Counted from the stretch's first letter, positions 17,632-31,800 are shown. The stretch is 64,000 nt of DNA from Polyangiaceae bacterium UTPRO1 (GCA_002050235.1 MWST01000010.1:1-64000), one strand, 5' to 3'. Notes: a model not told the origin generated them from the sequence alone. Translations and numbers: made by a program.

Positions 17632-18231
17632 TCAATCGCTCTCGGACTCGATGAGGCCGTAGTCCCCGTCCTGGCGGCTATAGACGACCGCGAGCCGGCC
17701 GGTCGCCGCATTGCGGAACACTAGGAACTCGTTGCTCATGAGGTCCATCTGCATGACCGCTTCCTCGACCGACATGGGCTTCACCGGCAGCCGCTTGACG
17801 CGCGCGACCTTCGGCCCCTTGCGGCGCCCGAAGCTGTCGGCGCGCAGCACGTGCATGCGCAAGCCGGGAAGATCGCGGGCCGCGGGCAGCGGCGCCGCCG
17901 GCACGAGCGTGGAGATCTGGGCGCGGCGCGCGCGCGGCGCGCGCTTGCTGAACGAGGTTTTCTCGGCGTGCTTGCGGGCGCGCTGCTCGAGCTTGTCGAC
18001 GACCAGGTCGATCGCCGAATAGAGATCGCCGGTCTCCTCCTTGGCCGTCATCGTCTTCCTGTCGGCCTTGAAGATCACCTCGGCGATGTGCCGGCGCTTC
18101 ACCACCGACAAGATCACGTGGGCGGAGAGCGGCTGGCGCACGTACTTGGCGAGCCGCCGGATGCGCTTCTCGGCGTACGCACGCAGTGCGTCCGTGGCCT
18201 CGATGCGCCTGAAGGTGACGTCGATTCGCAT
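17632..18231 (-). CDS. hpf: Long-form ribosome hibernation promoting factor
   Basis: This 199-residue protein inactivates ribosomes in stationary phase. Residues 1-105 form the ribosome-binding domain (MRIDVTFRRIEATDALRAYAEKRI to about FSKRAPRA), and residues 140-190 form the C-terminal dimerisation domain (KPMSVEEAVMQMDLMSNEFLVFRNA). The second domain marks the long form, which pairs 70S particles into 100S without RMF. The ATG has AAGGAGG directly upstream; the longer open frame is a shadow of rpoN. It lies 53 bp after rpoN on the same strand. Confidence 0.94.
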   Translation of the reverse strand: MRIDVTFRRIEATDALRAYAEKRIRRLAKYVRQPLSAHVILSVVKRRHIAEVIFKADRKTMTAKEETGDLYSAIDLVVDKLEQRARKHAEKTSFSKRAPRARRAQISTLVPAAPLPAARDLPGLRMHVLRADSFGRRKGPKVARVKRLPVKPMSVEEAVMQMDLMSNEFLVFRNAATGRLAVVYSRQDGDYGLIESESD

Positions 18232-18284
18232 GCGCCCTCCTTCTGATCCCGCCGCCCTATGGGGGCGTAGCCGCCGCCCGCCCG

Positions 18285-19778
18285 TCAGCCGAACTGACGG
18301 CGCTTCGACGACGGCAGGATTCCCATCAGCTCTCGATACTTCGCTACCGTGCGCCGCGCAATGTCGATGTTGTCCTTGGCGAGCTTCTCGGCGATCGATT
18401 GGTCGCTGAAGGGGCTCGACGGATCCTCGCTGCCGATGATCTCCTTGATCTTCTTGCGCACGCTCTCGGCGGAGACGTCCTCGCCATCGGCCCCGCGCAG
18501 GCTGGAGGTGAAGAAGTACTTGAGCTCGTAGATGCCCTGCGGCGTGTGCGCGTACTTGTTGGCGGTGGCGCGGCTGACGGTCGACTCGTGCATGCCGATG
18601 TCGTTGGCGACGTCCTTCAGCACGAGCGGCCTCAGGTGCGAGACGCCGTGCTCGAAGAACTCGCGCTGAAACTTGAGGATCGACTGCGTCACCATGTAGA
18701 GCGTGCGCTGACGCTGGTGGATGCTCTTGATGAGCCACGCCGCCGCCCGCATCTTGTCCTGAATGTAGCCTTTGGCCTCTGTCGAATCCCCTTGGCCGAG
18801 CACCCGCCGATAGAACTGGCTCACTCGCAGCCGCGGCAACCCTTCGTCGTTCAGCGTGATCACCAGCTCGTCGCCGACCTTCTGGATGTAGACGTCCGGC
18901 GTCACGTAGCGCACGTCGCCGTCGCCGTAGTTCCGCCCCGGCTTCGGCTCGAGGGTGGCGATCACCCTCTGCGCCTCGGCGATGTCGTTGGTCGTGACCT
19001 TGAGCTCGCGCGCGAGCTTGTCGAAGCGCTTGCCCTCGAGCGCCGTCAGGTGATCGCGCACCAGCGCCGCCGCCAGCGAGTCACCCTGTCCGCGCTGCGC
19101 GAGCTGCAAAAGGAGGCACTCCGCGAGGCTGCGGGCAGCGACACCGGGCGGATCGAACTCCTGCAGGATCTTCAGCAGCCGCTCGGCCTCGTCGAGCTCG
19201 ACGCCGGCCATGAACGCGACCTCCTCGAGCGGCAGCCGCAGATACCCGTCGGCATCGAGGTTGGTGATGATGACGCCGATCACGGTCTGCTCGTGCGCGC
19301 CGAGATCCGAGAGCCGTAGCTGCCACATCAAGTGGTCGACGAGGGAGCTCGTCCGCACCAACGTGTTCTCGAGCGCCGGGCGCTTGTCGTCGTTGTCGTG
19401 CGCCGCGCCGCTGGGCGCGTTATGGAAGTCGTTCCCGTAGTTGTCGAGGTAGTCCTTCCAGTCGATCTCGCCGAGCGCGTTCGCGGCCGTCACATCGGGC
19501 GCGACGTCCTCGCTCGGCTTCCACTCGTCGGCGCTCGTACTGGCGACGGTTCCGTCGACCGTCGGCACTTCCGAGGTCTCGAAGGCGGTCTCGACCTTCT
19601 GCTGCTCCTCGCTCGCCTCCGCGGCCTCCTCGAGCACGGGGTTCTGCGACATCTCGTCGACGATCAGCGCCTCGAGCTCCATGCGCCCGACCTGCAGGAT
19701 CTTGATCGCCATCCGCAGCTGGGGCGTCATCACCAGCTGCTGCGTCAGCTTCTGATAGAGCTTGGTTTCGAGAGCCAT
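18285..19778 (-). CDS. rpoN: RNA polymerase sigma-54 factor
   Basis: This is a complete 497-residue sigma-54. Region I is at the N-terminus (LYQKLTQQLVMTPQLRMAIKILQ), an acidic region II follows, then the core-binding domain. The helix-turn-helix region is near residues 385-405 (LVLKDVANDIGMHESTVSRAT), and the RpoN box at 474-483 (ARRTVAKYRE) contacts the -24 element. It needs AAA+ activators for transcription; none is encoded in this window. It is three bases after lptB and starts the hpf-ptsN-hprK-rapZ run, a conserved arrangement. Confidence 0.97.
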   Translation of the reverse strand: MALETKLYQKLTQQLVMTPQLRMAIKILQVGRMELEALIVDEMSQNPVLEEAAEASEEQQKVETAFETSEVPTVDGTVASTSADEWKPSEDVAPDVTAANALGEIDWKDYLDNYGNDFHNAPSGAAHDNDDKRPALENTLVRTSSLVDHLMWQLRLSDLGAHEQTVIGVIITNLDADGYLRLPLEEVAFMAGVELDEAERLLKILQEFDPPGVAARSLAECLLLQLAQRGQGDSLAAALVRDHLTALEGKRFDKLARELKVTTNDIAEAQRVIATLEPKPGRNYGDGDVRYVTPDVYIQKVGDELVITLNDEGLPRLRVSQFYRRVLGQGDSTEAKGYIQDKMRAAAWLIKSIHQRQRTLYMVTQSILKFQREFFEHGVSHLRPLVLKDVANDIGMHESTVSRATANKYAHTPQGIYELKYFFTSSLRGADGEDVSAESVRKKIKEIIGSEDPSSPFSDQSIAEKLAKDNIDIARRTVAKYRELMGILPSSKRRQFG

Positions 19779-19781
19779 GGC

Positions 19782-20510
19782 TTAGAGACTGAACCGCTCG
19801 CCGAGATAGATTTCGCGCGCTTGGCGACTCTGGGCGATGTGCGACGGAATGCCTTCCTCGAGGATCGCGCCCTCGTTCAGGATATAGGCGCGATCGCAGA
19901 TGCCGAGCGTCTCGCGCACGTTGTGGTCAGTGATCAGCACGCCGATGCCGCGCTCCTTTAGTTGTCGGACGATGTTCTGGATGTCGATCACGGCGATCGG
20001 GTCGATGCCCGCGAACGGCTCGTCCAGCAGCATGAAAGCGGGCGAGATGACGAGCGCCCGGGTGATCTCGAGGCGCCGCCGCTCGCCCCCCGACAAAGCG
20101 TATGCCTTCGTTTTTGCGAGATGCGCGATGCTGAGGTCCTCCAGTAATCGCCATAGCCGTCCCTGGCGTTCCTCGGCAGAAATCGGCAACGTCTCCAGTA
20201 TCGCCAGCACGTTTTCTTCGACCGTGAGCTTGCGGAACACCGAGGCTTCCTGGGGCAGGTAGCTGATGCCGGCGCGGGCGCGCTGGAACATCGGCAGCTC
20301 GGTCACGTCGACCTCGTTCAGCACCACCCGCCCGGCATCGGGGCGGACGAGTCCGACGATGATGTAGAAGGTCGTAGTCTTGCCGGCACCGTTCGGACCG
20401 AGGAGCCCGACGACCTCGCCGGCGGAGATGCGCACCGACACGTCGCGGAGGACGCGGCGACCTCCGAAGGACTTGTCGAGGCGTTCGGCGGTGAGCAGCG
20501 ATTCGGTCAT
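19782..20510 (-). CDS. lptB: LPS export ABC transporter ATPase LptB
   Basis: This 242-residue ATPase powers extraction of lipopolysaccharide from the inner membrane with LptF, LptG and LptC. Walker A is [11 protein letters not shown] near residue 37, the Q-loop is in [19 protein letters not shown] (an LptB hallmark), the signature is [12 protein letters not shown], and Walker B is [13 protein letters not shown]. It overlaps lptA by 4 bp and precedes rpoN. LptF and LptG are not in the window, which is common because they are usually encoded elsewhere. Confidence 0.96.
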   Translation of the reverse strand: MTESLLTAERLDKSFGGRRVLRDVSVRISAGEVVGLLGPNGAGKTTTFYIIVGLVRPDAGRVVLNEVDVTELPMFQRARAGISYLPQEASVFRKLTVEENVLAILETLPISAEERQGRLWRLLEDLSIAHLAKTKAYALSGGERRRLEITRALVISPAFMLLDEPFAGIDPIAVIDIQNIVRQLKERGIGVLITDHNVRETLGICDRAYILNEGAILEEGIPSHIAQSRQAREIYLGERFSL

Positions 20511-21205
20511 GGCTCGGCTGCCGCGGCCGCCGCCGGCGGCGCCGCGGTGCGCGCGGGAGACGCCGCCGCCTTGGCATCCCCGGACTCCTTCGCGTTCGGA
20601 TAGAGGACGGCTTTGACGCGGGTCTTCGCTCCGCTTTCGACGACGCTGCGCTCCTCCTTCAGGTAGACGATCACCCGTTCGCCCGCGACCTGGTTCGGTC
20701 CGTCGTGCAGCACCGCGCCGTCGCTCAACGTGAAGGTCTGCTGCGCCTGGTCGAAGACCGCGCGTCGACCTTCGGCGAGCTTCGTCCCCTGGCGGATGCG
20801 CACGTTGCCCTCGGCGACGATCTCCTTGATGCGCTCGGCGTCGGTGCCGGCGCCCGCGGCCTTCCCGGCCGGACCGGTTGCGGCGGCGGTCGGGACGCCG
20901 TCCGGCGTCCGCTTCACCGCGCGCGGATCGTAGCGGATCGCGAGCGTGTCGCTGTCGAGCCGCACGTCCCCCTGAGTCACCTGGACGTGGCCGCGATATA
21001 GGATGTTGCTGGTCTTGTAGTCGATCTCGAGCGTGTCGGAGTCGATGCGCACGGGACCTTTGCCGGATCCGAGCGACAGGCTCTGGAAAAGCCCGCCGGC
21101 CGGATCGGCGATCACCGGCTGCTTGGCGTCCTGCGCCCGCGACGCTCCGGCGAGCCCCAGCAGCAACGCGACGGCGCCCACCGTCACGTCACGACCGATT
21201 CGCAT
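20507..21205 (-). CDS. lptA: LPS transport periplasmic protein LptA
   Basis: This 232-residue OstA-like protein forms part of the periplasmic bridge that carries LPS. A signal peptide covers about residues 1-24 ([15 protein letters not shown]). The beta-jellyroll repeats include [22 protein letters not shown] and [13 protein letters not shown]. An Ala/Pro/Lys-rich linker sits in the middle (around residue 110), and the C-terminal tail is very Ala/Pro rich, longer than in E. coli LptA (185 residues). It overlaps lptC by 17 bp at its start and lptB by 4 bp at its end. Confidence 0.88.
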   Translation of the reverse strand: MRIGRDVTVGAVALLLGLAGASRAQDAKQPVIADPAGGLFQSLSLGSGKGPVRIDSDTLEIDYKTSNILYRGHVQVTQGDVRLDSDTLAIRYDPRAVKRTPDGVPTAAATGPAGKAAGAGTDAERIKEIVAEGNVRIRQGTKLAEGRRAVFDQAQQTFTLSDGAVLHDGPNQVAGERVIVYLKEERSVVESGAKTRVKAVLYPNAKESGDAKAAASPARTAAPPAAAAAAEP

Positions 21206-21815
21206 CCGTCCCCTCGGCCGTCCGTTGCAGGACGGTGCGTACGTTCCCTCCGAAGCGGACGCGCTGCGATCCCATCTCCAGGGTCATGTGTTCGCCGCTC
21301 AGCGACAGGCCGTCGCCGGTCACCAGGACGGTCCCCGGGGACACGACGGCATCGTCGGAGCGCTGGTACGAGGCCCGATCCGTCCGCACCAGATAGTCGC
21401 GGAACCGGAGCTCGATGCCCCCTTCGAGATCGACACGGTCCATCTCCCGGTCGTCCAGCAGAATCTTTCCCTGCTTCCCCTTCACCGACACCACCCCCTG
21501 GTCGTCCTTGACGAAGAAGCTCACCTCCGGATCATCGACGACGATCAGCTTGTCCTCTTCGAAGTACTGGGCCTCGCGGGCGGCCACCTCCCAAACCTTG
21601 CGCTCGCCTTCCATCTTGACGCGGCGGAAGTTCTGGATGCGTTGCGAGACCTGGGGGAGGAAATCGAGCTCCCGGGTCCGAAGACTCCGCAGGTGCTGCG
21701 CCCACTGGCTGCGCACGAGCTGGACGACCACGGCTCCGACGGCGGCGATCATGAGGACGGCGAGCACGGCGCGAACCCGTCGCCGATCGAAGGCGGTAGC
21801 CGGAAGCCGCTGCAT
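21189..21815 (-). CDS. lptC: LPS export protein LptC
   Basis: This 208-residue protein has one N-terminal membrane helix (VRAVLAVLMIAAVGAVVVQLV, residues 14-34) and a periplasmic jellyroll, with segments such as VWEVAAREAQYFEEDKLIVV and VSVKGKQGKILLDDREMD. LptC receives LPS from LptBFG and hands it to LptA. It is the first gene of the lptC-A-B-rpoN run. A candidate promoter ends about six bases before the ATG with no ribosome site between, suggesting a leaderless message. Confidence 0.88.
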   Translation of the reverse strand: MQRLPATAFDRRRVRAVLAVLMIAAVGAVVVQLVRSQWAQHLRSLRTRELDFLPQVSQRIQNFRRVKMEGERKVWEVAAREAQYFEEDKLIVVDDPEVSFFVKDDQGVVSVKGKQGKILLDDREMDRVDLEGGIELRFRDYLVRTDRASYQRSDDAVVSPGTVLVTGDGLSLSGEHMTLEMGSQRVRFGGNVRTVLQRTAEGTDANRS

Positions 21816-21821
21816 GCAAGA

Positions 21822-21849
21822 AAAATACCATGTACTGTCAGATAGTAAA
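21822..21849 (-). promoter_or_regulatory. Candidate lptC promoter with internal dyad
   Basis: On the minus strand TTTACT (21844-21849) and TATTTT (21822-21827) are 16 bases apart, in an AT-rich pocket. A 15-base dyad, TACTGTCAGATAGTA (21833-21847), covers the spacer and part of the -35 box and could be an operator. The expected start of transcription is at or next to the lptC ATG. Confidence 0.5.
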
Positions 21850-21909
21850 GGCTCGAACTGCCTGCGAGTACACCCTGGCGATCGCCGCAGCGCGCAGCGC
21901 CCAACCGGC

Positions 21910-22902
21910 TCAGACGACGCCGGCGCGCAGGAGGTCGTGGAGGTGGATCACCCCGCTCAGACGCTCGTCGGCGTCGACGATGAAGAGCACCGTGATCGCG
22001 TGCCGCTCCATGGTCGCGACCGCGAGCGCCGCGAGCGCGTCGGCGGCGATGGTCTTCGGGCGCCGGCTCATGACCGCGGCGACGCTCCGGCTCGTCAACG
22101 GCTCCTGCGCCCCGAGCGCGCGGCGTAGATCGCCGTCGGTGACTACGCCCACGAGCCGGCCGTCGTCGTCGACCACTGCCGTCACCCCGAGCCGCTTCGC
22201 CGACATCTCGACGAGCGCTTCCGCCATGCCGCTCGCCGCCGGGACTCGCGGCACGTCAGCGCCGATGTGCATAAGGTCGGCGACGCGCAGCAGGCGCCGC
22301 CCGAGCGTCCCGGCAGGGTGCAGGGCGGCAAAGTCTTCCGGTCGGAAGCCGCGATGCTCGAGGAGCGCTACCGCGAGCGCATCGCCCATGGCGAGCGCGG
22401 CGGTCGTGCTCGCCGTCGGCGCCAGGCCGAGCGGGCACGCTTCTTCGCTGACGCTGGCATCGAGAATCACGTCCGCGGCGCGCCCCAGGGTCGAGTCGCT
22501 GCGCCCGATCAGGGCCACGAGCGGCACGCCGAGCCGCTTCACGTGCGGCACGAGGTCGAGGATCTCCGCCGTCTCGCCGCTGTTCGACACCGTGAGCACC
22601 AGGTCGTGCCGTTCGAGCATGCCGAGATCGCCGTGCAGCGCCTCCGCGGCGTGGATGAAAAAGGCCGGCGTTCCGGTGCTGGCGAGCGTGGCCGCGATCT
22701 TGCGGCCGACGTGGCCCGACTTACCGACGCCGGTGACGATGATCTTGCCGCCGCGATCGGCGATGAGCCGCACGGCGGCGTCGAATCGCGTATCGAGCCG
22801 CGCCGCTAGCGCCGCCAGCGCCTCGGCCTCGACGGCGAGCACCCGCCGTCCGTGCCCGACGCTCGCCGGTAGCGACCCGGCGTCCGGCCGCGCCCGCTTC
22901 AT
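21910..22902 (-). CDS. kdsD: Arabinose-5-phosphate isomerase (KpsF/GutQ family)
   Basis: This 330-residue enzyme converts ribulose-5-phosphate to arabinose-5-phosphate, the first step to Kdo. The SIS domain spans about residues 40-180 ([30 protein letters not shown] and [13 protein letters not shown]), and two CBS domains fill residues 205-330 ([36 protein letters not shown]). It overlaps kdsA by 4 bp. The kdsC phosphatase gene that often follows is absent; instead a 94-bp gap leads to lptC. Confidence 0.92.
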   Translation of the reverse strand: MKRARPDAGSLPASVGHGRRVLAVEAEALAALAARLDTRFDAAVRLIADRGGKIIVTGVGKSGHVGRKIAATLASTGTPAFFIHAAEALHGDLGMLERHDLVLTVSNSGETAEILDLVPHVKRLGVPLVALIGRSDSTLGRAADVILDASVSEEACPLGLAPTASTTAALAMGDALAVALLEHRGFRPEDFAALHPAGTLGRRLLRVADLMHIGADVPRVPAASGMAEALVEMSAKRLGVTAVVDDDGRLVGVVTDGDLRRALGAQEPLTSRSVAAVMSRRPKTIAADALAALAVATMERHAITVLFIVDADERLSGVIHLHDLLRAGVV

Positions 22903-23753
22903 CGCCCCGCCCAGCCGTCGGCCGGCTTCACCACCCGATCGAGCGCGGCGAGCGTCGCCAGCAGCGGGCGCAGGTCGTCCAAGCGCAGCGAGTTCGGGCC
23001 GTCGCTCCGGGCGCGATCGGGATCCTCGTGGACCTCCATGAAGACGCCCGCGACCCCGACCGCGACCGCCGCCCGCGCCAGCGGCGGCACGAACTCGCGC
23101 TGCCCGCCCGAAGCGGTCCCGGCGCCGCCCGGGAGCTGGACGCTGTGGGTGGCGTCGAAGATCACCGGGTACCCGAAGCGGGCCATGATCGCGAGCGAGC
23201 GCATGTCGGCGACGAGATTGTTGTAGCCGAAGCTCGCGCCGCGCTCGGTCACCAGGATCCGATGGTTGCCCTCGGCGCTCACCTTGGCGATCACGTGCTC
23301 CATTTCGCCGGGCGAGAGGAACTGCCCCTTCTTGACGTTGACGGGCTTGCCGGCGGCGGCGACGGCCGCCAGGAAGTCCGTCTGCCGGCAGAGGAACGCA
23401 GGCGTCTGCACGATGTCGACCACCGCTGCCACGGCCGGCACCTGCCAGGCTTCGTGGACGTCGGTGAGCACCGGCACGCCGACCTCCCGCCGCACCTCGG
23501 CGAGGATGGCGAGACCCTCCTCCATTCCCGGACCGCGGAATCCCGCCCGCGAGGTGCGGTTCGCCTTGTCGAAGGAGGCCTTGAAGACGCAGGCGACTCC
23601 GACCTCGCGGGCGGCGTCGCGAATGCGCTCGGCGTGCCGCAGAGCCGAGTCGCGGCTCTCGATGACACAGGGGCCGGCGATCAGCGCCAGCGGGCGCGTA
23701 TTGCCGAAGACCACCGACCCGACCGCGACCGCGCGTTCACTCACCGCCGCCAA
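22899..23753 (-). CDS. kdsA: Kdo-8-phosphate synthase
   Basis: This 284-residue enzyme condenses arabinose-5-phosphate with phosphoenolpyruvate to make Kdo-8-phosphate. Motifs are [10 protein letters not shown] near residue 26, [21 protein letters not shown] and [11 protein letters not shown]. The Cys at residue 29 in GPCVIES is the metal ligand found in the metal-dependent class (as in Aquifex), where E. coli has Asn, so a metal-dependent enzyme is predicted. The gene lies 6 bp after pyrG and overlaps kdsD by 4 bp, inside a kdsB-pyrG-kdsA-kdsD operon. Confidence 0.95.
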   Translation of the reverse strand: MAAVSERAVAVGSVVFGNTRPLALIAGPCVIESRDSALRHAERIRDAAREVGVACVFKASFDKANRTSRAGFRGPGMEEGLAILAEVRREVGVPVLTDVHEAWQVPAVAAVVDIVQTPAFLCRQTDFLAAVAAAGKPVNVKKGQFLSPGEMEHVIAKVSAEGNHRILVTERGASFGYNNLVADMRSLAIMARFGYPVIFDATHSVQLPGGAGTASGGQREFVPPLARAAVAVGVAGVFMEVHEDPDRARSDGPNSLRLDDLRPLLATLAALDRVVKPADGWAGR

Positions 23754-23759
23754 CGACGC

Positions 23760-26167
<2,408 letters not shown>

Positions 26168-26175
26168 GGACGCTG

Positions 26176-26205
26176 CTTATATGAATCGCCGCCCCGCCGT
26201 GTCAA
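26176..26205 (-). promoter_or_regulatory. kdsB operon promoter
   Basis: On the minus strand TTGACA (26200-26205) and TATAAG (26176-26181) are separated by 18 bases. Transcription would start about two bases before the kdsB GTG. It lies in the 65-bp space shared with divergent fumC. Confidence 0.8.
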
Positions 26206-26232
26206 AACGATCGCCCGGAGGAGCACGCGGCC

Positions 26233-27618
<1,386 letters not shown>

Positions 27619-27652
27619 CGAGCGTTGGCCGCCGCGGCCCCCGGGGTTGCGA

Positions 27653-28759
27653 CTACTCGGTTGCCGGTGCCGGCGCCGGCGCGGTGGCGCCGGCTTTGCG
27701 GGCGCGGCCGCCGCGCCGGCGGCCGCCGCGCCGCCGCGGCCGCCGGCGCGTCGCCGCCTCGGCGCCGCCGTTCGCTTCGGCCGCAGCGGCCGCGCCGCCG
27801 CCGGCAAGCGCCGCTTCCTCCGCCCCCGGCGCCGCCGCTTCGGGGGGCGTCGGCGCATCGCCGCCGAGCATCCGCACGCGGCCGTTCGCCAGCACCTCGA
27901 TGTCCTTCATCCGCCGCAGGCGGGTCACGAGGCGCGGCGAGCCGGGAGGACGCTGGAAGCCGGCCGCCTTGAGCGCCACCGTGAGCGCGTCGAGGGTGAC
28001 GATGTGGGCCGGGTCGGCGGCGGCGAGACGCGCGATCACGTGCTGCAGTTGCTCCTGCGAAGCCGACTGCGGCTCGTCTCCGGCCGCCGGCGGCGCGGTC
28101 GGCGCCGCCGCCGCCGGCCGCGGCGCCGGGTGCGGCGGCGCCGCCGCACCCGCGCTGCGACTGCGGCCGCCGCGCCGACCGCGCCGGCCGCGGCGCTCCC
28201 TGGCGCCCTCGCCCGTGCGCTCGGCTGCGGCCGCGCTCGGCGTCGTGCCCCGGTAGGTGATGCGGGTGAACTTGACTCCGAGGCGGGCGGCGGCGTCGCC
28301 GACGGCGTCGAAGGCGCGGTCGTGCGACACGATGTCGATCGCATCGCCGGGACGCGATCGTCCGAGCCACATGCCCGCGTGGACGGCGATCCAGAGGTCG
28401 CTCCAGTCCGAGACGCGAGTCGCCGGCGCGCTGTGCACGAGGTGCGCGCCGCGCTGCGCGAGCGAGCGTCCGAGCTGCTGGCCGATCACGCGCCAGTTGC
28501 CGATCGCGGTGATCTCGGTATTGCCGGCGCTGAGATCGAGCGCCAGCTCGTCCAGCACCCGCACGAGATCCTGCTCGCTGCTGGTGTTCTCGACGTCGAT
28601 GAACACGGCGCGGCGAGGCCCGCTCACGGCGGCCGCGGCCGGCGCGGTCCTGGTGGTCTTCGCGGCCGGCGCCTTGCGCGGACGCGGCGCCGCCGCCTTG
28701 CGCGGTGCGGTCTTCTTCGCGCTTGCGGTCGTCTTCTTGGCGGGAGATCGGGTCGCCAT
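27653..28759 (-). CDS. NYN (PIN-like) domain protein with LOTUS/OST-HTH domain and basic disordered tails
   Basis: The 368-residue protein has four parts. Residues 1-47 are a Lys/Ala/Pro-rich histone-H1-like tail. Residues 50-170 are a NYN/DUF88 nuclease-type domain, with candidate metal-binding Asp55 (VFIDVEN), Asp118/121 (SDWSDLW) and Asp147 (SHDRAF). Residues 185-233 are an Arg/Gly-rich then Pro/Ala-rich linker. Residues 235-298 resemble a LOTUS/OST-HTH RNA-binding domain (QLQHVIARLAAADPAHIVTLDALTVAL). An Arg/Gly-rich segment (337-356) ends it. I infer an RNA-binding protein, perhaps a nuclease. It is 50 bp downstream of tamB, with a possible promoter of its own. The start at 28759 is the only one near the conserved part. 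Confidence 0.78.
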   Translation of the reverse strand: MATRSPAKKTTASAKKTAPRKAAAPRPRKAPAAKTTRTAPAAAAVSGPRRAVFIDVENTSSEQDLVRVLDELALDLSAGNTEITAIGNWRVIGQQLGRSLAQRGAHLVHSAPATRVSDWSDLWIAVHAGMWLGRSRPGDAIDIVSHDRAFDAVGDAAARLGVKFTRITYRGTTPSAAAAERTGEGARERRGRRGRRGGRSRSAGAAAPPHPAPRPAAAAPTAPPAAGDEPQSASQEQLQHVIARLAAADPAHIVTLDALTVALKAAGFQRPPGSPRLVTRLRRMKDIEVLANGRVRMLGGDAPTPPEAAAPGAEEAALAGGGAAAAAEANGGAEAATRRRPRRRGGRRRGGRARKAGATAPAPAPATE

Positions 28760-28768
28760 CGTTCCGGC

Positions 28769-28797
28769 GTTATGACGGGTATCGGGCCGGGTGTCGA
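28769..28797 (-). promoter_or_regulatory. Possible promoter of the NYN-domain gene
   Basis: On the minus strand TCGACA (28792-28797) and CATAAC (28769-28774) are 17 bases apart, between the tamB stop and the NYN start. Transcription would begin about three bases before the ATG. The boxes match the consensus at 5 of 6 and 4 of 6 positions, so this is only a candidate. Confidence 0.4.
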
Positions 28798-28809
28798 GCA
28801 GCGGGGCCG

Positions 28810-31800
28810 TCAGTAGCGGCGCTTCCACAGCAGATCGACGGCGCTCCGCCCGAGCGTATCCGTCGATGTCTCCAGGCTCCACCCGGGGCGGATCACGTAC
28901 TCGATCCTCACCTCCTCGACGCTCTGCCCGAAGCGGTGGGCAAGGCTCACGAAGATGTCGTCGGCGACGTACTTGCCGACCGAAACGCGCGCGTCCTGCA
29001 GCCCGGTCGGGCCGGTGTCGAACTGGAGATCGTCGACGCCGAGGGCATTGGCGACCGACTCCCTGAGCTCCGACGCCACGTAGCCGCCCGCGATGCCGAG
29101 CGCCCGCTCGCGCAATCCCACCGACTGCGAATGGCTGAGCTGGGCAGCCGGGGCGCCGAAGAGCAGGACGGAGAGCACGTCGGCCTGATCGAGCGCCGGC
29201 TCGCTCTCGAGCGCGAGCGTCGGCTTCGTGATCGTGCCGCCGACCTTGAGGCGCACGAGATACTCGCCCGCCGCGTGCGTCGCGGTGATGTCGAGCACCG
29301 GATCGAAGCCTTGACCGCTGAAGCGCACGCTCCCCTCCTCGAGAGCGAACTTCTTGCCCTGGAAGGCGTACCAGCCCCGGACGCCGCGGATGTCGCCGGC
29401 GAGGTGCAGCTCCTCGCCGGGCTTCTTCCAGGCGGTGATCCATCCCTCGAGCTCGACGTTGGCGTCGGAGCGGCGCACCCAGGCGTCGCGCGGCACGGCG
29501 AGCTGCACCGTCACGGCCGCACGCTCGAAGAGCGACGGCACCCGCGGCGGCGGCGGCGCGCTAGCGGCCGGGGACGGCGCCGGCGCTCCGGGGCCGACGA
29601 CGACGATCGTCGGGTCGAGAGGCCGGACGGTGTCGGGCAGCGTTTCCGGAGCTCGGAGCACGAGCCCGTCGGTTTCGAGCGCGCCCTCGAGCACCGGCGC
29701 CGCCGTCGTACCCGAGATCCAGAGCCAGCCGCTCGCCACGCCGTGTCCGTACTCGTTGGCGAAAAGCGGGAACTGCTTGGCCTCGAAGCGCGCGTCCATG
29801 GTGGCGCCTTCGCCTTCGAAGCGCGCCGTACCGCCGCCCGTGACGCTACCCTTACCGCTCCTGATCGCGAGGCGATCGATCGAGGCGACGCGCCCCTCCA
29901 GACGCACGATCGCGTCGACGGCGTCGTAGGTGACGCCGAGCGGCACTAGATAGGCGCGGCCGCCGCTGAGCGCGATCGTACCGTGCGCCGCCGGCGCCGC
30001 GATCGGCCCGGCGACGCGCACGTCGGCGGCCAGCGTGCCGCCGACCTTGGCGACGAGACCGGGCCACAGCACGTCGACGAACGCGAGGTCGATCCCGTCG
30101 GCGCGCACCCGCACCTCCGGCTCACCGAGGCGGAAGTCGAACGGCGGCGCCGCCGGTGTCAGCGGCGCTGCGGCATCGACCACCAGTGCCTGCGCTGCCT
30201 GCGCGAGTCGGGCATGCAGCTCGCCGCGGCCGGCGGCGACCACCAGCCGCGCGCGCAGCTCGTCGTAGCGCGTGCCGCCGAGCGTCGGCGCGGCGACGAC
30301 GGCATCGGCGTCGACGCGCGGCGCCGCGAACGTGCCGCCGAGGTGGGCGCGGCCGGCGAGGCGTCCGCGTACGCCGGCGGGCACGAGCCCGACGAGCGCG
30401 CCGAGCTCGAAACCCTCGACGCCGACCTCGAGGTCACTCCCCGCGGCGGCGAGCACGCCGCCGGCGCGCAGGGTGCCGTCACGCGAGCGCACCACGAGGT
30501 CGGCGATGGTGAGCCGCTCGTCGCGGAGCTCGAAGGTAGGCGCCCCGACCGCCGCCCAGACGGTGTCGCCGTACGTGAAGCGCAAGGTCGCGAGCGTCGC
30601 GCGTGTCGTGCCGCCGCGGCGCGCGACCTCGGCGCGGAGCTCGGGCGCGGCGCCACCGGGCTCGTGGCCGCGCAGGGCGATCTCGCCGCGGAAGTCGGCG
30701 AGCGTGCCCCGGCCGCCGGCGTCGAGGTCGAGCTCGCTCATCCGCCGGCCGCCGATCTCGAGCGCGCGCGCCGTTCCGCGCACGGCAACGGCGGCGGCGC
30801 CGCTGCCGCACCCGCGGCCGCTGAGCGTCGCGTCGAGCCCTGCGATCCGCCACCCCGCCCCGGCGACGTCCTTGCCGACGAGTCCGACGTCGGCGTCGAA
30901 GGCGGCGCCGCTGCCGCGCACGGCGGCGTTGACGGTCGCGGCGCCGTGCAGGCCCGGCCGTCCGAGGAGCGTCGCGAGCGGCGCCAGATCGGTGATCCGC
31001 GCCTCCGCCCGCACCTCGCCGGTCGCGGCGGCGAGCCCGCCCTCGACTACCGCAGCGCCCGCGGCCGTGAACGTTCCGATGTCGGCGGCGACGTCGAGCC
31101 GCTCGATCCCGACGCGTCCGGCGTCGATACCGAGAGCGACGTCAGCGCCTGCGACCGCGACGCCGCCGATCCGGCTCGGCGTCAGCGCCAGTGCGGCGTC
31201 GGCGCGCATCTTCGCGAGTCTGAGCCCGGTGCCGGCGAGGCGCGCGCTCCCGTTCACGCGGCCGGCGAGCTCGCGGCGCTCGAGCACCGCGCCGAGGTCG
31301 AGATCGGAGGCGGCGAGGTCGACCGCGAAGCGCGGCGGATTCCAGGCCAGCTCGCCGCTCGCCCGCGCGCTGCCGGCGGCGCTAGCCGCCGTCACCGCGA
31401 AGCGCAGGCCATCGGCGGCGACGCGCGCCGTGCCGGTCGCGGTCGCGAGTGCGAGCGCGCCCAGGCGCGACGCCCCGAGATCGAGCCCGACGTCGACGAC
31501 GTCCGCCGCCCCCGGCGCCACCGTCACCGTGACGCCACCGGAGAGATCCGTCGTCGGCAGCGACTCGCCGGCGAGCCCGGCGAGATCGACGTGCGCGAGC
31601 TCCGCCCGCACCGAACCGGCGGGCGCCGCCGAATCGAGATCGAGAGTGCCCTCGACGGCGAAACTCCCGGCTGCACGCCGACCATCGGCGGCGGCAACCT
31701 CGGCGGCGAACGTGCCGCCGACGGCGACGGCGTCGCGCCGCCCCGCCGCGTGCACCTCGCCGCGCCAGTCGGCACGCGAGCGCGGGCTGCGCAGGAGCGC

